Shown: positions 42,781-52,625, counted from the first letter of the stretch. The stretch: DNA of 64,000 nucleotides from Bradyrhizobium xenonodulans (GCF_027594865.1 NZ_CP089391.1:2324501-2388500); one strand, 5' to 3'. The notes: generated from the sequence alone by a model not told the origin. Made by a program: numbers and translations.

Positions 42781-45573
42781 ATGTCCCTCCAGACCGTATC
42801 ATCCGACGCCGCCGATCTTCGCCCGAACCGCCCCGAGGACGCGTCTGCGCTGGAGGCGGATGCCCGCCTGCGCGACGACATCCGCCTGCTCGGGCGCATC
42901 CTCGGCGACACCGTGCGCGACCAGGAGGGCGCTGATGTCTTCGATCTGGTTGAGCGCATCCGGCAGACCTCGATCCGGTTCCACCGCGACGAGGACCGGC
43001 TCGCCCGCCGCGAGCTCGAGCAGATCCTCGACAGCATGTCGACCTCCGAGACGGTGCGGATCGTCCGCGCCTTCAGCTATTTCTCCCACCTCGCCAACAT
43101 CGCCGAGGACCAGAACAACATCCGCCAGATGCGCGCCCGCAGCGCCGCCAACGGCGCTGGCGTGTTGGCCGAGACGCTGGCCCATGCCAGGGACGCCGGC
43201 ATCGGCGCCGATGCGCTGCGCAGCTTCTTCAAGAGCGCGCTGGTCAGCCCGGTTCTGACCGCGCACCCGACCGAGGTTCGCCGCAAGAGCACGATGGACC
43301 GCGAGATGGAGGTCGCAAGCCTGCTCGACCGCCGCGAGCGTGTCGCGCTGACCGCGGACGAGGCCGCCGCCTCCGACGAGCAGCTTCGCCGCGAAGTGCT
43401 GACGCTGTGGCAGACCAATCTGCTCCGCCGCACCAAGCTCACCGTGCTTGACGAGGTCGCCAACGGCCTGGCGTTCTACGATTACACCTTCCTGCGCGAG
43501 GTGCCGCGACTGGTCAACGTGCTGGAAGACCGGCTGGAGGAGGGCGGCGGACAGGCCGCCAGCGAGCTCGCCTCGTTCCTGCGCATGGGAAGCTGGATCG
43601 GCGGCGATCGCGACGGCAATCCCTTCGTCACCGCCGACGTGATGCGCGGCACGCTGCGGCTGCAGTCGAGCCGCGTGATGCAGTTCTATCTGAACGAGCT
43701 CCACGTGCTCGGCTCCGAGCTGTCGATCGCCGCCCATCTCGCCGACGTCTCCGAGGAGCTGCGGACACTGGCGGAGCGCTCGCCGGACACCTCGCCGCAT
43801 CGGAGCGGCGAGCCTTATCGTCTCGCGGTCTCCGGCATCTATGCGCGCCTGACGGCGACGGCGGAAATGCTCGAGGTCGAGATCACGCGCCGGCCGGTCG
43901 GCAAAGGCAAGCCTTACGAGAGCGTCAGGGAATTGCAGGCCGATCTCGACGTGCTGCACCGCTCGCTGATCTCCAACAACGCCCGCGTCATCGCCCGCGG
44001 CCGGCTGCGGCTGCTTCGTCGCGCGGTGGACTGCTTCGGCTTCCATCTGGCGCGGCTCGACATCCGCCAGAACTCGGCCGTGCATGAACGCACCATCGCC
44101 GAGCTGATGGACGCCGCCAATCCCGGCATGTCCTATCTCGCGCTCGGCGAGGACGCCCGCATCTCGCTGCTCACCAACGAGCTGCGCTCGACGCGTTCGC
44201 TGGTCTCGCCCTTCGTCAAATACAGCGACGAGACAATGGGCGAGCTCAACGTCTTCCATGCCGCAGCGGAAGCGCACGCAAAATTCGGCTCGGACGCCAT
44301 TCCCCAATGCATCATCTCGATGTGCAAGGGCATGTCGGACATGCTCGAGGTCGCCGTGCTGCTCAAGGAGGTCGGCCTCGTCCATCCCTCCGGGCGCAGC
44401 GCCATCAACATCGTGCCGCTGTTCGAGACCATCGAGGATTTGCAGGCCTCATCCGGCATCATGGACCGGATGCTGTCGCTGCACGACTACCGCCGCCTCG
44501 TCGATAGCCGCGGCAGCGTGCAGGAGGTCATGCTCGGCTATTCCGACAGCAACAAGGACGGCGGCTTCGTCACCTCGGGCTGGGAGCTCTACAAGGCCGA
44601 GATCGGCCTCGTCGACGTGTTCGAGCGCCACGGCGTGCGCTTACGCCTCTTCCACGGCCGCGGCGGTTCGGTCGGCCGCGGCGGCGGCCCGAGCTATGAT
44701 GCCATCATCGCGCAGCCCGGCGGCGCCGTGAACGGCCAGATCCGCATCACCGAGCAGGGCGAGATCATCTCGTCGAAATATTCCAACGCGGAAGTCGGCC
44801 GCAACAACCTTGAGATCCTGGCCGCCGCAACGCTGGAAGCAAGCCTGCTGCATCCGCGCCAGAGCGCGCCGCGCCGCGAATATCTGACCGCGATGGACGA
44901 ATTGTCGAACCTCGCCTTCAAGGCCTATCGCGGCCTCGTCTACGAGACCGACGGCTTTGTCGATTATTTCTGGGCCTCGACCGTCATCAACGAGATCGCG
45001 ACGCTGAACATCGGCAGCCGTCCGGCCTCGCGCAAGAAGACACGCGCGATCGAGGATCTGCGCGCCATTCCCTGGGTGTTCTCATGGGCGCAATGCCGCC
45101 TGATGCTGCCGGGCTGGTACGGCTTTGGCAGCGCGGTCGAGCAATGGATTGCGGAGCATCCCGACAAGGGCATGCCGTTCCTGAAAGAGCTCTACAAGGA
45201 GTGGCCGTTCTTCCGCATGCTGCTCTCGAACATGGACATGGTGCTGGCCAAAAGCTCGATCGCGATCGCCTCGCGCTATGCCGAGCTGGTGCCGGACGAG
45301 GCCTTGCGCGAAAAGATTTTCGGTCGCATCCGCCGCGAATGGCATTCCTGTATCGAGACGCTGCTCGACATCATGGGCCAGGACCGCTTGCTGCAAGGCA
45401 ATCCGCTGCTGGAGCGCTCGGTGCGCCACCGCTTTCCTTATCTCGATCCGCTCAACCACGTGCAGGTCGAGCTCTTGAAGGCGCATCGCGCGCAGAACCC
45501 GGACGAGCAGGTGCTGCGCGGGATTCAGCTGACGATCAACGGGATCTCGGCGGGGTTGCGGAATACGGGGTAG
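42781..45573 (+). CDS. ppc: Phosphoenolpyruvate carboxylase
   Basis: The 930-residue enzyme has all PEP carboxylase motifs: [13 protein letters not shown] (catalytic H162), [48 protein letters not shown] and [10 protein letters not shown], and ends RNTG as expected. It carboxylates PEP to oxaloacetate, the anaplerotic feed into the TCA cycle. The ATG at 42781 has AAGGAGCGAGCC upstream; upstream in-frame codons lack a ribosome site and run into the repeat region. It is monocistronic, with a short hairpin repeat directly after the stop. Confidence 0.97.
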   Translation: MSLQTVSSDAADLRPNRPEDASALEADARLRDDIRLLGRILGDTVRDQEGADVFDLVERIRQTSIRFHRDEDRLARRELEQILDSMSTSETVRIVRAFSYFSHLANIAEDQNNIRQMRARSAANGAGVLAETLAHARDAGIGADALRSFFKSALVSPVLTAHPTEVRRKSTMDREMEVASLLDRRERVALTADEAAASDEQLRREVLTLWQTNLLRRTKLTVLDEVANGLAFYDYTFLREVPRLVNVLEDRLEEGGGQAASELASFLRMGSWIGGDRDGNPFVTADVMRGTLRLQSSRVMQFYLNELHVLGSELSIAAHLADVSEELRTLAERSPDTSPHRSGEPYRLAVSGIYARLTATAEMLEVEITRRPVGKGKPYESVRELQADLDVLHRSLISNNARVIARGRLRLLRRAVDCFGFHLARLDIRQNSAVHERTIAELMDAANPGMSYLALGEDARISLLTNELRSTRSLVSPFVKYSDETMGELNVFHAAAEAHAKFGSDAIPQCIISMCKGMSDMLEVAVLLKEVGLVHPSGRSAINIVPLFETIEDLQASSGIMDRMLSLHDYRRLVDSRGSVQEVMLGYSDSNKDGGFVTSGWELYKAEIGLVDVFERHGVRLRLFHGRGGSVGRGGGPSYDAIIAQPGGAVNGQIRITEQGEIISSKYSNAEVGRNNLEILAAATLEASLLHPRQSAPRREYLTAMDELSNLAFKAYRGLVYETDGFVDYFWASTVINEIATLNIGSRPASRKKTRAIEDLRAIPWVFSWAQCRLMLPGWYGFGSAVEQWIAEHPDKGMPFLKELYKEWPFFRMLLSNMDMVLAKSSIAIASRYAELVPDEALREKIFGRIRREWHSCIETLLDIMGQDRLLQGNPLLERSVRHRFPYLDPLNHVQVELLKAHRAQNPDEQVLRGIQLTINGISAGLRNTG

Positions 45574-45575
45574 GG

Positions 45576-45624
45576 AGCGAATGGCGAGTCGCGAATGAGC
45601 TCTATTCGCCACCCACCATTCGCT
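45576..45624. repeat. Short hairpin repeat, family E
   Basis: AGCGAATGGCGAGTCGCGAAT at the left (first 20 bases AGCGAATGGCGAGTCGCGAA) pairs with the right ATTCGCCACCCACCATTCGCT. It sits between convergent ppc and the SMP-30 gene, and a related element is at 61368-61441. It may serve as a bidirectional terminator. Confidence 0.65.
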
Positions 45625-45628
45625 TATC

Positions 45629-46741
45629 TCAACAGAAATGCGCGCCTTGCGTCTCCACATAGACCGCATAGAGCGACTGGCTCGCGGTCATGAACAGGCG
45701 GTTGCGCTTCTTGCCGCCGAAGCAGACATTGGCGCAGGTCTCCGGCAACAGGATCTGCCCGATCCGCGCGCCGTCGTTTGGCGCGAACACCTGCACGCCG
45801 TCATAGCCCGGGCCGACCCAGCCGGCGCCGACCCAGATGTTGCCTTCGGTGTCGACGCGCAGGCCGTCGGGGAAACCTGACTTGCCGTCGAGCTTCATGT
45901 CGATCAGCTTCTTCGGGTTCGACAGCTTCGCCCCGTCGATGTCGTAGGACCACACCACGTTCTCCGCCTGCGGATAATGCGTGATGCCGGTGTCGCAGAC
46001 ATAGAGCTTCTTGTAGTCGTGGGAGAACGCGATGCCGTTCGGCTTGAACGGTTCGTCCGCCACCTTGGCAACCTGTCCGGTCTGGGTGTCGAGGCGATAG
46101 ACCGCTTCCTTCTGATGGGGCTGGAGCGAGCCGGTATTGGCGAGCTTGCCTTCGTAGATGCTGATCGCGCCATAGCCGGGATCGGTGAACCAGATCGCCT
46201 TGTCGTTGGGATGCACCACCATGTCGTTCGGACCGTTGAGCGGCTTGCCGCCGGCCTGCTCGGCCAGCGTCGTGACCGAGCCGTCGTGCTCGTAGCGGAC
46301 GAGACGGGTGCGCTCGGCGGTGAGCTGGCGTCCCTCGGTGTCGAACGAGTTGCCGTTGGCTTCGTTGGACGGCTTGTGGAACTGCTCGGAGATATGGCCG
46401 TCGTCGTTGAGATAGCGAAGCTGCCGGTTGGCCGGGATGTCGCTCCAGACGAGATATTGCCCCTGCGCATTCCACGCCGGCCCTTCCGCCCACAGGCAGC
46501 CGGTGTAAAGCCGCTTGATCGCGGTGTTGCCGACCTTGGCCTTGAAGCGCTTTGGGTCGATGGCGACGATGTCGGGGTCGGGATAGCGCTGCGGCTCGGC
46601 ATTGGCGCCGAAGTCGCGGGCGTCGGCTCGCGAAGCGAGCAGGGCGGACGCCGCCACCGTTGCCGCGCCCTTGAGAAGCGTACGGCGGCCGAGACCGCCG
46701 CTTGCAGTCGTGTCGTCGGAGACGGTCAGTATTCTTGTCAT
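45629..46741 (-). CDS. SMP-30/gluconolactonase/LRE family protein, Tat-exported
   Basis: The 370-residue six-bladed beta-propeller has a twin-arginine signal GRRTLLKGAATVAASALLAS (about 18-37) and the propeller motifs CLWAEGPAWNAQGQYLVWSD near 81, PLNGPNDMVVHPNDKAIWFT near 175 and FPDGLRVDTEGNIWVGAG near 305. These place the calcium ligands Glu, Asn and Asp. The ATG at 46741 follows GGGAGGAAACC. Members hydrolyse sugar lactones such as gluconolactone. Export to the periplasm suggests action on an external lactone. No sugar-acid gene is adjacent. Confidence 0.9.
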   Translation of the reverse strand: MTRILTVSDDTTASGGLGRRTLLKGAATVAASALLASRADARDFGANAEPQRYPDPDIVAIDPKRFKAKVGNTAIKRLYTGCLWAEGPAWNAQGQYLVWSDIPANRQLRYLNDDGHISEQFHKPSNEANGNSFDTEGRQLTAERTRLVRYEHDGSVTTLAEQAGGKPLNGPNDMVVHPNDKAIWFTDPGYGAISIYEGKLANTGSLQPHQKEAVYRLDTQTGQVAKVADEPFKPNGIAFSHDYKKLYVCDTGITHYPQAENVVWSYDIDGAKLSNPKKLIDMKLDGKSGFPDGLRVDTEGNIWVGAGWVGPGYDGVQVFAPNDGARIGQILLPETCANVCFGGKKRNRLFMTASQSLYAVYVETQGAHFC

Positions 46742-46857
46742 GGTTTCCTCCCAAAATTATGTTGGGAAGACACCATCAGCCCGCATTCGGGCGTAAAGCG
46801 GGGCGATCTCCGGACAAGACAACCGGAGATCGCAGGGCAGGGATGCCGGAAATGCGG

Positions 46858-47772
46858 CTAGACGGGATCCCAGGGGAAGATGTCGGCGGAGCGATCGAGC
46901 TTGTAGAACGAGCCCTTCAGCGCCGGCATGCCGTGTTCGGCGATCGATTGCGGCGTCCAGCCTTCGCTCCGGTGCACCGAGCGCAGCGGACGGTTCTGGC
47001 TGAACAGGAACAGCTCGTTCATGCGCGCGCCGAAGATTTGCCCCGACACCTCCTTGGCGGCGTCGGAGAGCAGATAGGCGCAGATCGGCGCGATCTTCTC
47101 CGGGCCCATCTGCTTGATCTTCTCGACACGCGCCTTCTCGGCCTCGGTCTCGGTCGGGATGGTGCCGATCATGCGGGTCCAGGCGAACGGCGAGACGCAG
47201 TTCGAACGGACATTGAAGCGGCCCATGTCGAGCGCGATGGATTTGGACAGTCCAATGATGCCGAGCTTGGCCGCGGCGTAGTTGGCCTGGCCAAAGTTGC
47301 CGATCAGGCCCGAGGTCGAGGTGAAGTGCACGAACGAGCCGCTCTCCTGCTCGCGGAAGATGCGCGCGGCGGCGTGGCTGACGTAGAACGAGCCCATCAG
47401 ATGAACCTTGATGACGGCCTCGAACGCTTCCACGCTCATCTTGTGGAAGATCATGTCGCGCAGGATGCCGGCATTGTTGACGACACCGTCGAGCCGGCCG
47501 AAATGATCGGTCGCGGTCTTCACGATCTTGCTGGCGGGGACGGCTTCGGCTACCGACTCGAAATTGGGGACTGCGATGCCGCCGCGCTTCTTGATCTCGT
47601 CCACCACCTCCTCGGCGGGGGATGCGCTCGAGCCAGCACCGTCGGCGGCAACACCGGGGTCGTTGACCACGACCTTGGCGCCTTCGGCCGCGCAGAGCAG
47701 TGCGATCTCGCGCCCGATGCCGCGGCCTGCGCCGGTGACGATGATGACCTTGTCTTGCAGTGATTTGCTCAT
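46858..47772 (-). CDS. SDR family oxidoreductase, MFE-2 3-hydroxyacyl-CoA dehydrogenase-like
   Basis: The 304-residue SDR has TGAGRGIGREIA (about 12-23), VVNDPGV with a long insert after strand 2, NNAGILRDMIFHKMS near residue 102, the catalytic serine in FTSTSGLIG near 155 and YAAAK near 168. The N-terminal VVNDPG and NNAGILRD patterns are those of the peroxisomal multifunctional enzyme type 2 dehydrogenase domain. It probably oxidises a 3-hydroxyacyl-CoA. It is the third gene of the DUF35-thiolase-SDR operon, 5 bp after the thiolase stop. Confidence 0.9.
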   Translation of the reverse strand: MSKSLQDKVIIVTGAGRGIGREIALLCAAEGAKVVVNDPGVAADGAGSSASPAEEVVDEIKKRGGIAVPNFESVAEAVPASKIVKTATDHFGRLDGVVNNAGILRDMIFHKMSVEAFEAVIKVHLMGSFYVSHAAARIFREQESGSFVHFTSTSGLIGNFGQANYAAAKLGIIGLSKSIALDMGRFNVRSNCVSPFAWTRMIGTIPTETEAEKARVEKIKQMGPEKIAPICAYLLSDAAKEVSGQIFGARMNELFLFSQNRPLRSVHRSEGWTPQSIAEHGMPALKGSFYKLDRSADIFPWDPV

Positions 47773-47777
47773 GTGGC

Positions 47778-48917
47778 TTACCTCTCGTTCGTAAACACGA
47801 TCGTGCCTGATGCCGCGAACATGCCGCCGACGCCGTGGCACACCGAAATCTTCGCATTGGGCACCTGCGCCGGCGCGATGCCGCGCATCTGGCGCACGCT
47901 CTCCTGGAGCGCGTACATGCCGTACATGCCCGAATGCATGTAGCTCAGGCCGCCGCCATTGGTGTTGAGCGGCAGCTTGCCCCCCGGCCGCGTGTTGCCG
48001 TCCGCAATGAACTTGCCGGTCTCCTCATAGGGCATGAAGCCGAGGTCGCCGAGCCCGAACAGCGGCAGATGCGCGAAGGCGTCGTAGATCATGAGATGGT
48101 CGACGTCCTTGTGCGCGATGCCGGCTTCCCTGAAGGCGAGAGGGCCTGCGGTCTTGAACGCGCGCGAGGAGTTGAACGTCTCCATCTGGCTGACCATCGG
48201 CGTCTCCACGCTCTCGCCGGTGCCCATGATGTAGACCGGCTTCCGCGGAAAATCCCTGGCGCGGTCGGCCGAGGTCAGGATCAGCGCGCCGCCGCCGTCG
48301 GTGACGAGGCAGCACTGGAGCAGCCGGAACGGATAGGCGATCATGCGCGAATTGAGGACGTCGGCGACCGTGATCGGGTCCTTCATCATCGCCCGCGGAT
48401 TCTTCGCCGCCCATTCCCGCTGCACGACCGCCACCGAGGCGAGCTGCTCGTGGGTGATGCCGTAGGTCTTCATGAAGCGCAGCACGGGGATCGGGAACAT
48501 GCTGGGCGGCCCATAGACGCCAAAGGGCGCCTCGAATTGGCCGTTGAGGCTGTCGGCCGGCGTCGAGCGTGGCGCCTTGCCGATCATCGACTTGCCGCTC
48601 TCGGCATGGGTGATCAGCACCGTCTTGCACAGGCCGGCCTCGATCGCCGCGGCGGCATGGCGGACGTGCAGCATGAAGGAGCAGCCGCCGACCGAGGTGC
48701 CGTCCACCCAGGTCGGCTTGATGCCGAGATAGTGGCAGACCTGCTGCGGCGTCTCGACCGCGGTGGCAAAGCCGTCGATGTCCGACAGCTTCAGCCCGGC
48801 ATCGGCGATGGCATTGAGCGCCGCATCCGCGTGAAGCTGGAGCTGCGAGGCGTTGGGGATGACACCGAGCTCGGTGGTCTCGGCCGCGCCGACGACGGCA
48901 ACCTGGTTGCTGCGCAT
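47778..48917 (-). CDS. Thiolase family protein (SCP2-type, DUF35 partner)
   Basis: The 379-residue thiolase-fold protein has VDGTSVGGCSFMLHVRHAA near residues 71-89, placing a cysteine (C79) close to the usual nucleophile position, and NTNGGGLSYMHSGMYGM near 320 and SVCHGVGGMFAASGT near 360 in place of the classical GHPxG and CxGxG motifs. Genes of this type next to a DUF35 protein include bona fide thiolases and retro-aldolases such as Ltp2 of steroid degradation. The DUF35 gene lies 3 bp upstream and the SDR 5 bp downstream. Whether it cleaves by thiolysis or aldol cleavage is undecided. Confidence 0.88.
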   Translation of the reverse strand: MRSNQVAVVGAAETTELGVIPNASQLQLHADAALNAIADAGLKLSDIDGFATAVETPQQVCHYLGIKPTWVDGTSVGGCSFMLHVRHAAAAIEAGLCKTVLITHAESGKSMIGKAPRSTPADSLNGQFEAPFGVYGPPSMFPIPVLRFMKTYGITHEQLASVAVVQREWAAKNPRAMMKDPITVADVLNSRMIAYPFRLLQCCLVTDGGGALILTSADRARDFPRKPVYIMGTGESVETPMVSQMETFNSSRAFKTAGPLAFREAGIAHKDVDHLMIYDAFAHLPLFGLGDLGFMPYEETGKFIADGNTRPGGKLPLNTNGGGLSYMHSGMYGMYALQESVRQMRGIAPAQVPNAKISVCHGVGGMFAASGTIVFTNER

Positions 48918-48920
48918 GGC

Positions 48921-49334
48921 TTACCCCTTCGCCGGGCGGAAGACGGGAAGGGTGATCTTGTCGTCGAGCGCCTCAAAGGCGACCTCGAGCTGCATGTCGA
49001 GCTCCAGCGCCTCCGGCGTCTGCGGGCAGTCGATGATGTTGCTCATCATCCGCGGTCCCTCGGCAAGCTCGACCACGGCGATCGCGTAGGGCGGCGTGAA
49101 GCCGGGCGCGGCGGGGCGGTGGTTGATCACGTAGCTGTAGAGGAAACCCTTGCCGCTCGCCTTGAAGATGCTGACCTTGCGCGAGGCGCAGGAGGGGCAG
49201 AACGGGCGCGGCGGGAAGTAGACATGCGCGCAGGCGTCGCAGCGTTGCAGGCGCAGTTCGCCCGCTTTGGTGCCGTCCCAGAAATGCTGGGTCTCCGGCG
49301 TCGGTTTCGGTCGCGCGCGCTGCGGTTCGGCCAT
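48921..49334 (-). CDS. Zn-ribbon OB-fold (DUF35) protein
   Basis: The 137-residue protein has an N-terminal helix (TPETQHFWDGTKAGELRLQR), a rubredoxin-like zinc ribbon with C32, C35, C46 and C49 (RCDACAHVYF, FCPSCASRK), and a C-terminal OB-fold (about 52-137). DUF35 proteins bind thiolase or aldolase partners and are needed for their activity or stability. The ATG at 49334 has GGGAGGGCTGCC upstream; much longer minus-strand readings are shadows of the amidase. It heads the operon with the thiolase and SDR. Confidence 0.92.
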   Translation of the reverse strand: MAEPQRARPKPTPETQHFWDGTKAGELRLQRCDACAHVYFPPRPFCPSCASRKVSIFKASGKGFLYSYVINHRPAAPGFTPPYAIAVVELAEGPRMMSNIIDCPQTPEALELDMQLEVAFEALDDKITLPVFRPAKG

Positions 49335-49524
49335 GTGGCAGCCCTCCCAAAGGCAAACCTTGATGAGGCGTGGGCTTGGCGCCCGCCTGTTTCGATCTTG
49401 ATGCGACAATCGACCATGGTGCGTCAACGGTCCAGCAATACGCATGCATGCCATCATGCGCACAATGCTTGTGTCGAACAGAGCCGGCGCTATAGATTGC
49501 GCGCCAATATTCCGTGAGACAGAC

Positions 49525-50874
49525 ATGCCCGATTTTCCGACACTGGCGAAGCTCGCCGACGACCTCGAAAACGGCCGCACCACCTCCCGCAAGCTGGTCG
49601 AGGCGTGCATCGCCAGGATCGCCGATCCCGCCGGCGAGGGCCAGCGCGCCTTCCTCCATGTCGACAAGGACGCTGCGCTCGCGGCCGCAGACGCGATGGA
49701 CGGCTTGCGCAAGGTGAAGGCGGCGCCGTCGCGCCATGCCGGCATCCCGATCTCGATCAAGGATCTGTTCGACATCAAGGGCCAGGTAACGCGCGCCGGC
49801 TCCCGCGCGCTCGACGATTCCTCGCCGGCCGAACAGGATGCCGCGACAGTGGCGCGGCTGCGCAAGGCCGGCTTCGTCGTGATCGGGCGCACCAACATGA
49901 CCGAGTTCGCCTATTCCGGCATCGGCATCAATCCGCACTATGGTACGCCTAAAGGCGCCTGGAACCGGGCCGAGGGCCATGTGCCCGGCGGCTCCTCCTC
50001 GGGCGCCGCGGTCTCCGTGCTCGACGGCATGGCGCATGGCGCGCTCGGCACCGACACCGGCGGCTCCTGCCGCATTCCGGCGGCCTATAACGGCATCGTC
50101 GGCTACAAGCCGACGCAGCACCGCGTGCCGCTCGATGGCTCCGTGCCGCTGTCGTTCTCGCTCGACAGCATCGGTCCCCTGGCACGATCGGTCAGCTGCT
50201 GTGCCATTCTCGACGCGGTGCTCGCGAACGAGCCGATCGTTCCGCTGAGACCGCGCCCGGTCAAGGGCATGCGGCTGGCTGTGCCGACCACGATCGCGCT
50301 CGACGATCTCGACGCGGAGGTCTCCGGAACGTTCGAGCGCGCGCTGAAATCGCTGGCCGATCACGGCGCCATTATCGAGCGGATCGAGATGGCCGAATTC
50401 CACGACATCGGCCCGATGAACGCCAAGGGCGGCTTTGCAGCGTCCGAGAGCTACGCCTGGCATCGCTACCTCCTCACGTCCAAGGGCGACGTCTACGACC
50501 CCCGGGTCTCGGTGCGCATCATGCGCGGCGAGGCGCAGAGCGCGGCCGATTACATCGATCTTCTCAACGAGCGCCGCTCGCTGATCGCCCGCGTCAATGC
50601 GCGCATCGCGCCCTATGATGCCCTGGTGCTTCCGACCACCGCCAACACCCCGCCGAAGATCGCTGATCTCGCCGACGACAAGGCGTTCACCAAAGAGAAC
50701 CTGCGGGCGCTGCGCAATTGCACCCTGATCAACATGATCGACGGCTGCGCCATCTCGCTGCCTGCGCATCGCGAGGGCGAAATTCCCGTCGGTCTGATGC
50801 TCGCGGGTGCGGGCGGGTCCGACCGCCGTATCTTTGAACTTGCTGCCGGCATGGAGGCCGTGATTCGTGTTTGA
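49525..50874 (+). CDS. Amidase (amidase signature family)
   Basis: The 449-residue amidase has the full Ser-cisSer-Lys set: K79 in PISIKDLFDIKG, the GGSSSG stretch (155-160) and the nucleophile S181 in TDTGGSCRIPA. It hydrolyses a carboxamide or related C-N bond; the family includes aryl, aliphatic and carbamate amidases and GatA. I chose ATG 49525 (MPDFPTLAKLADDLENGRT) because homologous starts lie there, although its ribosome site is weak. The DUF2848 gene overlaps its 3' end by 8 bp, a frequent pairing that suggests one pathway. Confidence 0.92.
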   Translation: MPDFPTLAKLADDLENGRTTSRKLVEACIARIADPAGEGQRAFLHVDKDAALAAADAMDGLRKVKAAPSRHAGIPISIKDLFDIKGQVTRAGSRALDDSSPAEQDAATVARLRKAGFVVIGRTNMTEFAYSGIGINPHYGTPKGAWNRAEGHVPGGSSSGAAVSVLDGMAHGALGTDTGGSCRIPAAYNGIVGYKPTQHRVPLDGSVPLSFSLDSIGPLARSVSCCAILDAVLANEPIVPLRPRPVKGMRLAVPTTIALDDLDAEVSGTFERALKSLADHGAIIERIEMAEFHDIGPMNAKGGFAASESYAWHRYLLTSKGDVYDPRVSVRIMRGEAQSAADYIDLLNERRSLIARVNARIAPYDALVLPTTANTPPKIADLADDKAFTKENLRALRNCTLINMIDGCAISLPAHREGEIPVGLMLAGAGGSDRRIFELAAGMEAVIRV

Positions 50875-51553
50875 CCTGACTTTCACCGTCGACGCCCAGG
50901 ACACCACCACGCCGCTGACGCTGGCGATCGACCAGATGGTCATCGCCGGCTGGACCGGCCGCGATCCGGTCGCGCGCGACAAGCACATCGCCGAGCTGCA
51001 GGAGATGGGCATCACCCCGCCGGCCTCGACACCGATCTACTACCGCGCCTCGGCACGGCGGCTGACCCTGGAAGACAGCATCGAGTGCACCGGCGGCGAT
51101 TCCTCCGGCGAGGTCGAATTCGTGCTGATCGGCTGGCAGGGCCGCATCTTCGTCGGCTGCGGCTCCGACCATACCGACCGCAAGGTCGAGGCCTACAACG
51201 TCACCGTGTCCAAGCAGATGTGCGACAAGCCGATCGCATCGACACTGTGGGAGCTCGAGGACGTCATCGGCCATTGGGACAGGATGGTCCTGCGCTCCTA
51301 CGCTACCATCCAGGGCGAGCGGGTGCTCTACCAGGAGGGCATGCTGGACGCGATGCTGCCGGTGAACGACCTGATCGCGCGCGGCTTCGACGGCAAAAAG
51401 CTTCCCGACGGCTGCGCCATGTTCGGCGGCACGTTTGCGGCCAAGGGCGGCATCCGCCCGGCTGATCGTTTCGATTTCGAGCTGGAAGACCCCGTGCTGA
51501 AGCGGACGATCAAGCACGGTTACGATGTGGTGACGCTGCCGGTGCGGGGCTAG
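50867..51553 (+). CDS. DUF2848 family protein
   Basis: The 228-residue cytoplasmic protein matches DUF2848: MVIAGWTGRDPVARDKHIAE near residue 24, CGSDHTDRKVEAYNVTVSKQ near 98, LPDGCAMFGGTFAAKGGIRP near 180. The fold resembles FAH-like or AraD-like small-molecule enzymes: the GSDHTDR and VSKQ(M)CDKP patterns recall GguC-type proteins, but the catalytic role is unknown. GTG at 50867 overlaps the amidase stop, so it is translationally coupled to the amidase and probably works on the same compound. Confidence 0.86.
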   Translation: MFDLTFTVDAQDTTTPLTLAIDQMVIAGWTGRDPVARDKHIAELQEMGITPPASTPIYYRASARRLTLEDSIECTGGDSSGEVEFVLIGWQGRIFVGCGSDHTDRKVEAYNVTVSKQMCDKPIASTLWELEDVIGHWDRMVLRSYATIQGERVLYQEGMLDAMLPVNDLIARGFDGKKLPDGCAMFGGTFAAKGGIRPADRFDFELEDPVLKRTIKHGYDVVTLPVRG

Positions 51554-51604
51554 GTCGCTCCACACCCAGCGGCCGAGGGATAGTCGCTCCACCAGCGACG
51601 GTCT

Positions 51605-51693
51605 CGTAGGGTGGGCAAAGCGAAGCGTGCCCACCATTTTTTGTTCGGCTGGTGATGGTGGGCACGTCGCTTCGCGCCTTTGCCCACCCTACG
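51605..51693. repeat. Palindromic intergenic repeat, family C
   Basis: CGTAGGGTGGGCAAAGCGAA at the left and CGCGCCTTTGCCCACCCTACG at the right, with internal TGCCCACCA / TGGTGGGCAC. It is followed after 12 bp by an unrelated repeat (family F). Confidence 0.85.
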
Positions 51694-51705
51694 AGATCTT
51701 TCCTC

Positions 51706-51821
51706 CGTCATTGCGAGGAGCTCGCGACAAAATTGCGAAGCAATTTTGCGCTGATGCGACGAACAATCCAGGCTGGTTCCGCGAAGGGATCCTGGATTGC
51801 TTCGCTTCGCTAGCAATGACG
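51706..51821. repeat. Palindromic intergenic repeat, family F
   Basis: The element opens CGTCATTGCGAGGAG and closes CTAGCAATGACG, with inner GCAATTTTGC palindrome and AATCCAGG / CCTGGATT arms. One copy is seen here, directly before the oxygenase pair. Confidence 0.75.
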
Positions 51822-51881
51822 AGGATATAACCATCGGAAATCGGGTGGCAGGGTGAACGTCGGACTGCGAAGGTAATTGCT

Positions 51882-52625
51882 ATGACAATGACCGCACGAA
51901 AACCATCCCAACCATCCGCCGACCTGGCCGCCCACGTCGAGACCCTCGACTGGCCGCAGATCACCAACGAGCTGGACACCCAAGGCTGCGCCGTCCTCAA
52001 GGGTCTGCTGACGCTGGACCAGTGCCGTGCCATCGCCGCGCTCTATCCCGATGACACGCATTTCCGCAGCCGCATCGTCATGGGCCGCCATGGCTTCGGT
52101 CGCGGCGAGTACAAATATTTCGCCTACCCGCTGCCCGATCTGATCGCGCAGCTGCGCCCGGCGCTCTACGCGCATCTTCAGGGCGTCGCCAATCGCTGGA
52201 ACGACGCGATGGGGATCGACATCCGCTATCCCGCCGCGCACGCGGCATTCCTCAAGCGCTGTCACGAGGCAGGGCAGGCGCGGCCGACGCCGCTGCTGCT
52301 GCAATACGAGGCCGGCGACTTCAATTGCCTGCACCAGGACCTCTATGGCGAACATGTGTTCCCGCTCCAGGTCGCGATCCTTCTGTCCGAGCCGGGACGC
52401 GATTTCACCGGCGGCGAGTTCGTGCTGACCGAGCAGCGCCCGCGGATGCAGTCCCGCGCCGAGGTGGTGCCGCTGGTGCAGGGCGACGCTGTCGCCTTTG
52501 CTGTGCATCATCGTCCAGTGCAGGGGACGCGCGGGACATACCGCGTTAGTATGCGTCATGGCGTCAGTCGTATCAGATCCGGCCATCGCCACACGTTGGG
52601 TGTGATCTTTCATGATGCCAAATGA
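51882..52625 (+). CDS. 2-oxoglutarate/Fe(II) oxygenase (PF09859-type, damaged-DNA related)
   Basis: The 247-residue double-stranded beta-helix protein has the iron-binding HxD in CLHQDLYGE (H151, D153), a distal histidine and the 2OG-binding arginine in the C-terminal RSGHRHTLGVIFHDA (H235 or H237, R236). This C-terminus defines the family described as oxidative repair of damaged DNA. It is followed 9 bp later by AlkB, which supports a role in removing alkyl damage. Substrate (DNA, RNA or nucleotide) is not proven. The ATG at 51882 was taken as in family members; an ATG two codons on is possible. Confidence 0.88.
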   Translation: MTMTARKPSQPSADLAAHVETLDWPQITNELDTQGCAVLKGLLTLDQCRAIAALYPDDTHFRSRIVMGRHGFGRGEYKYFAYPLPDLIAQLRPALYAHLQGVANRWNDAMGIDIRYPAAHAAFLKRCHEAGQARPTPLLLQYEAGDFNCLHQDLYGEHVFPLQVAILLSEPGRDFTGGEFVLTEQRPRMQSRAEVVPLVQGDAVAFAVHHRPVQGTRGTYRVSMRHGVSRIRSGHRHTLGVIFHDAK

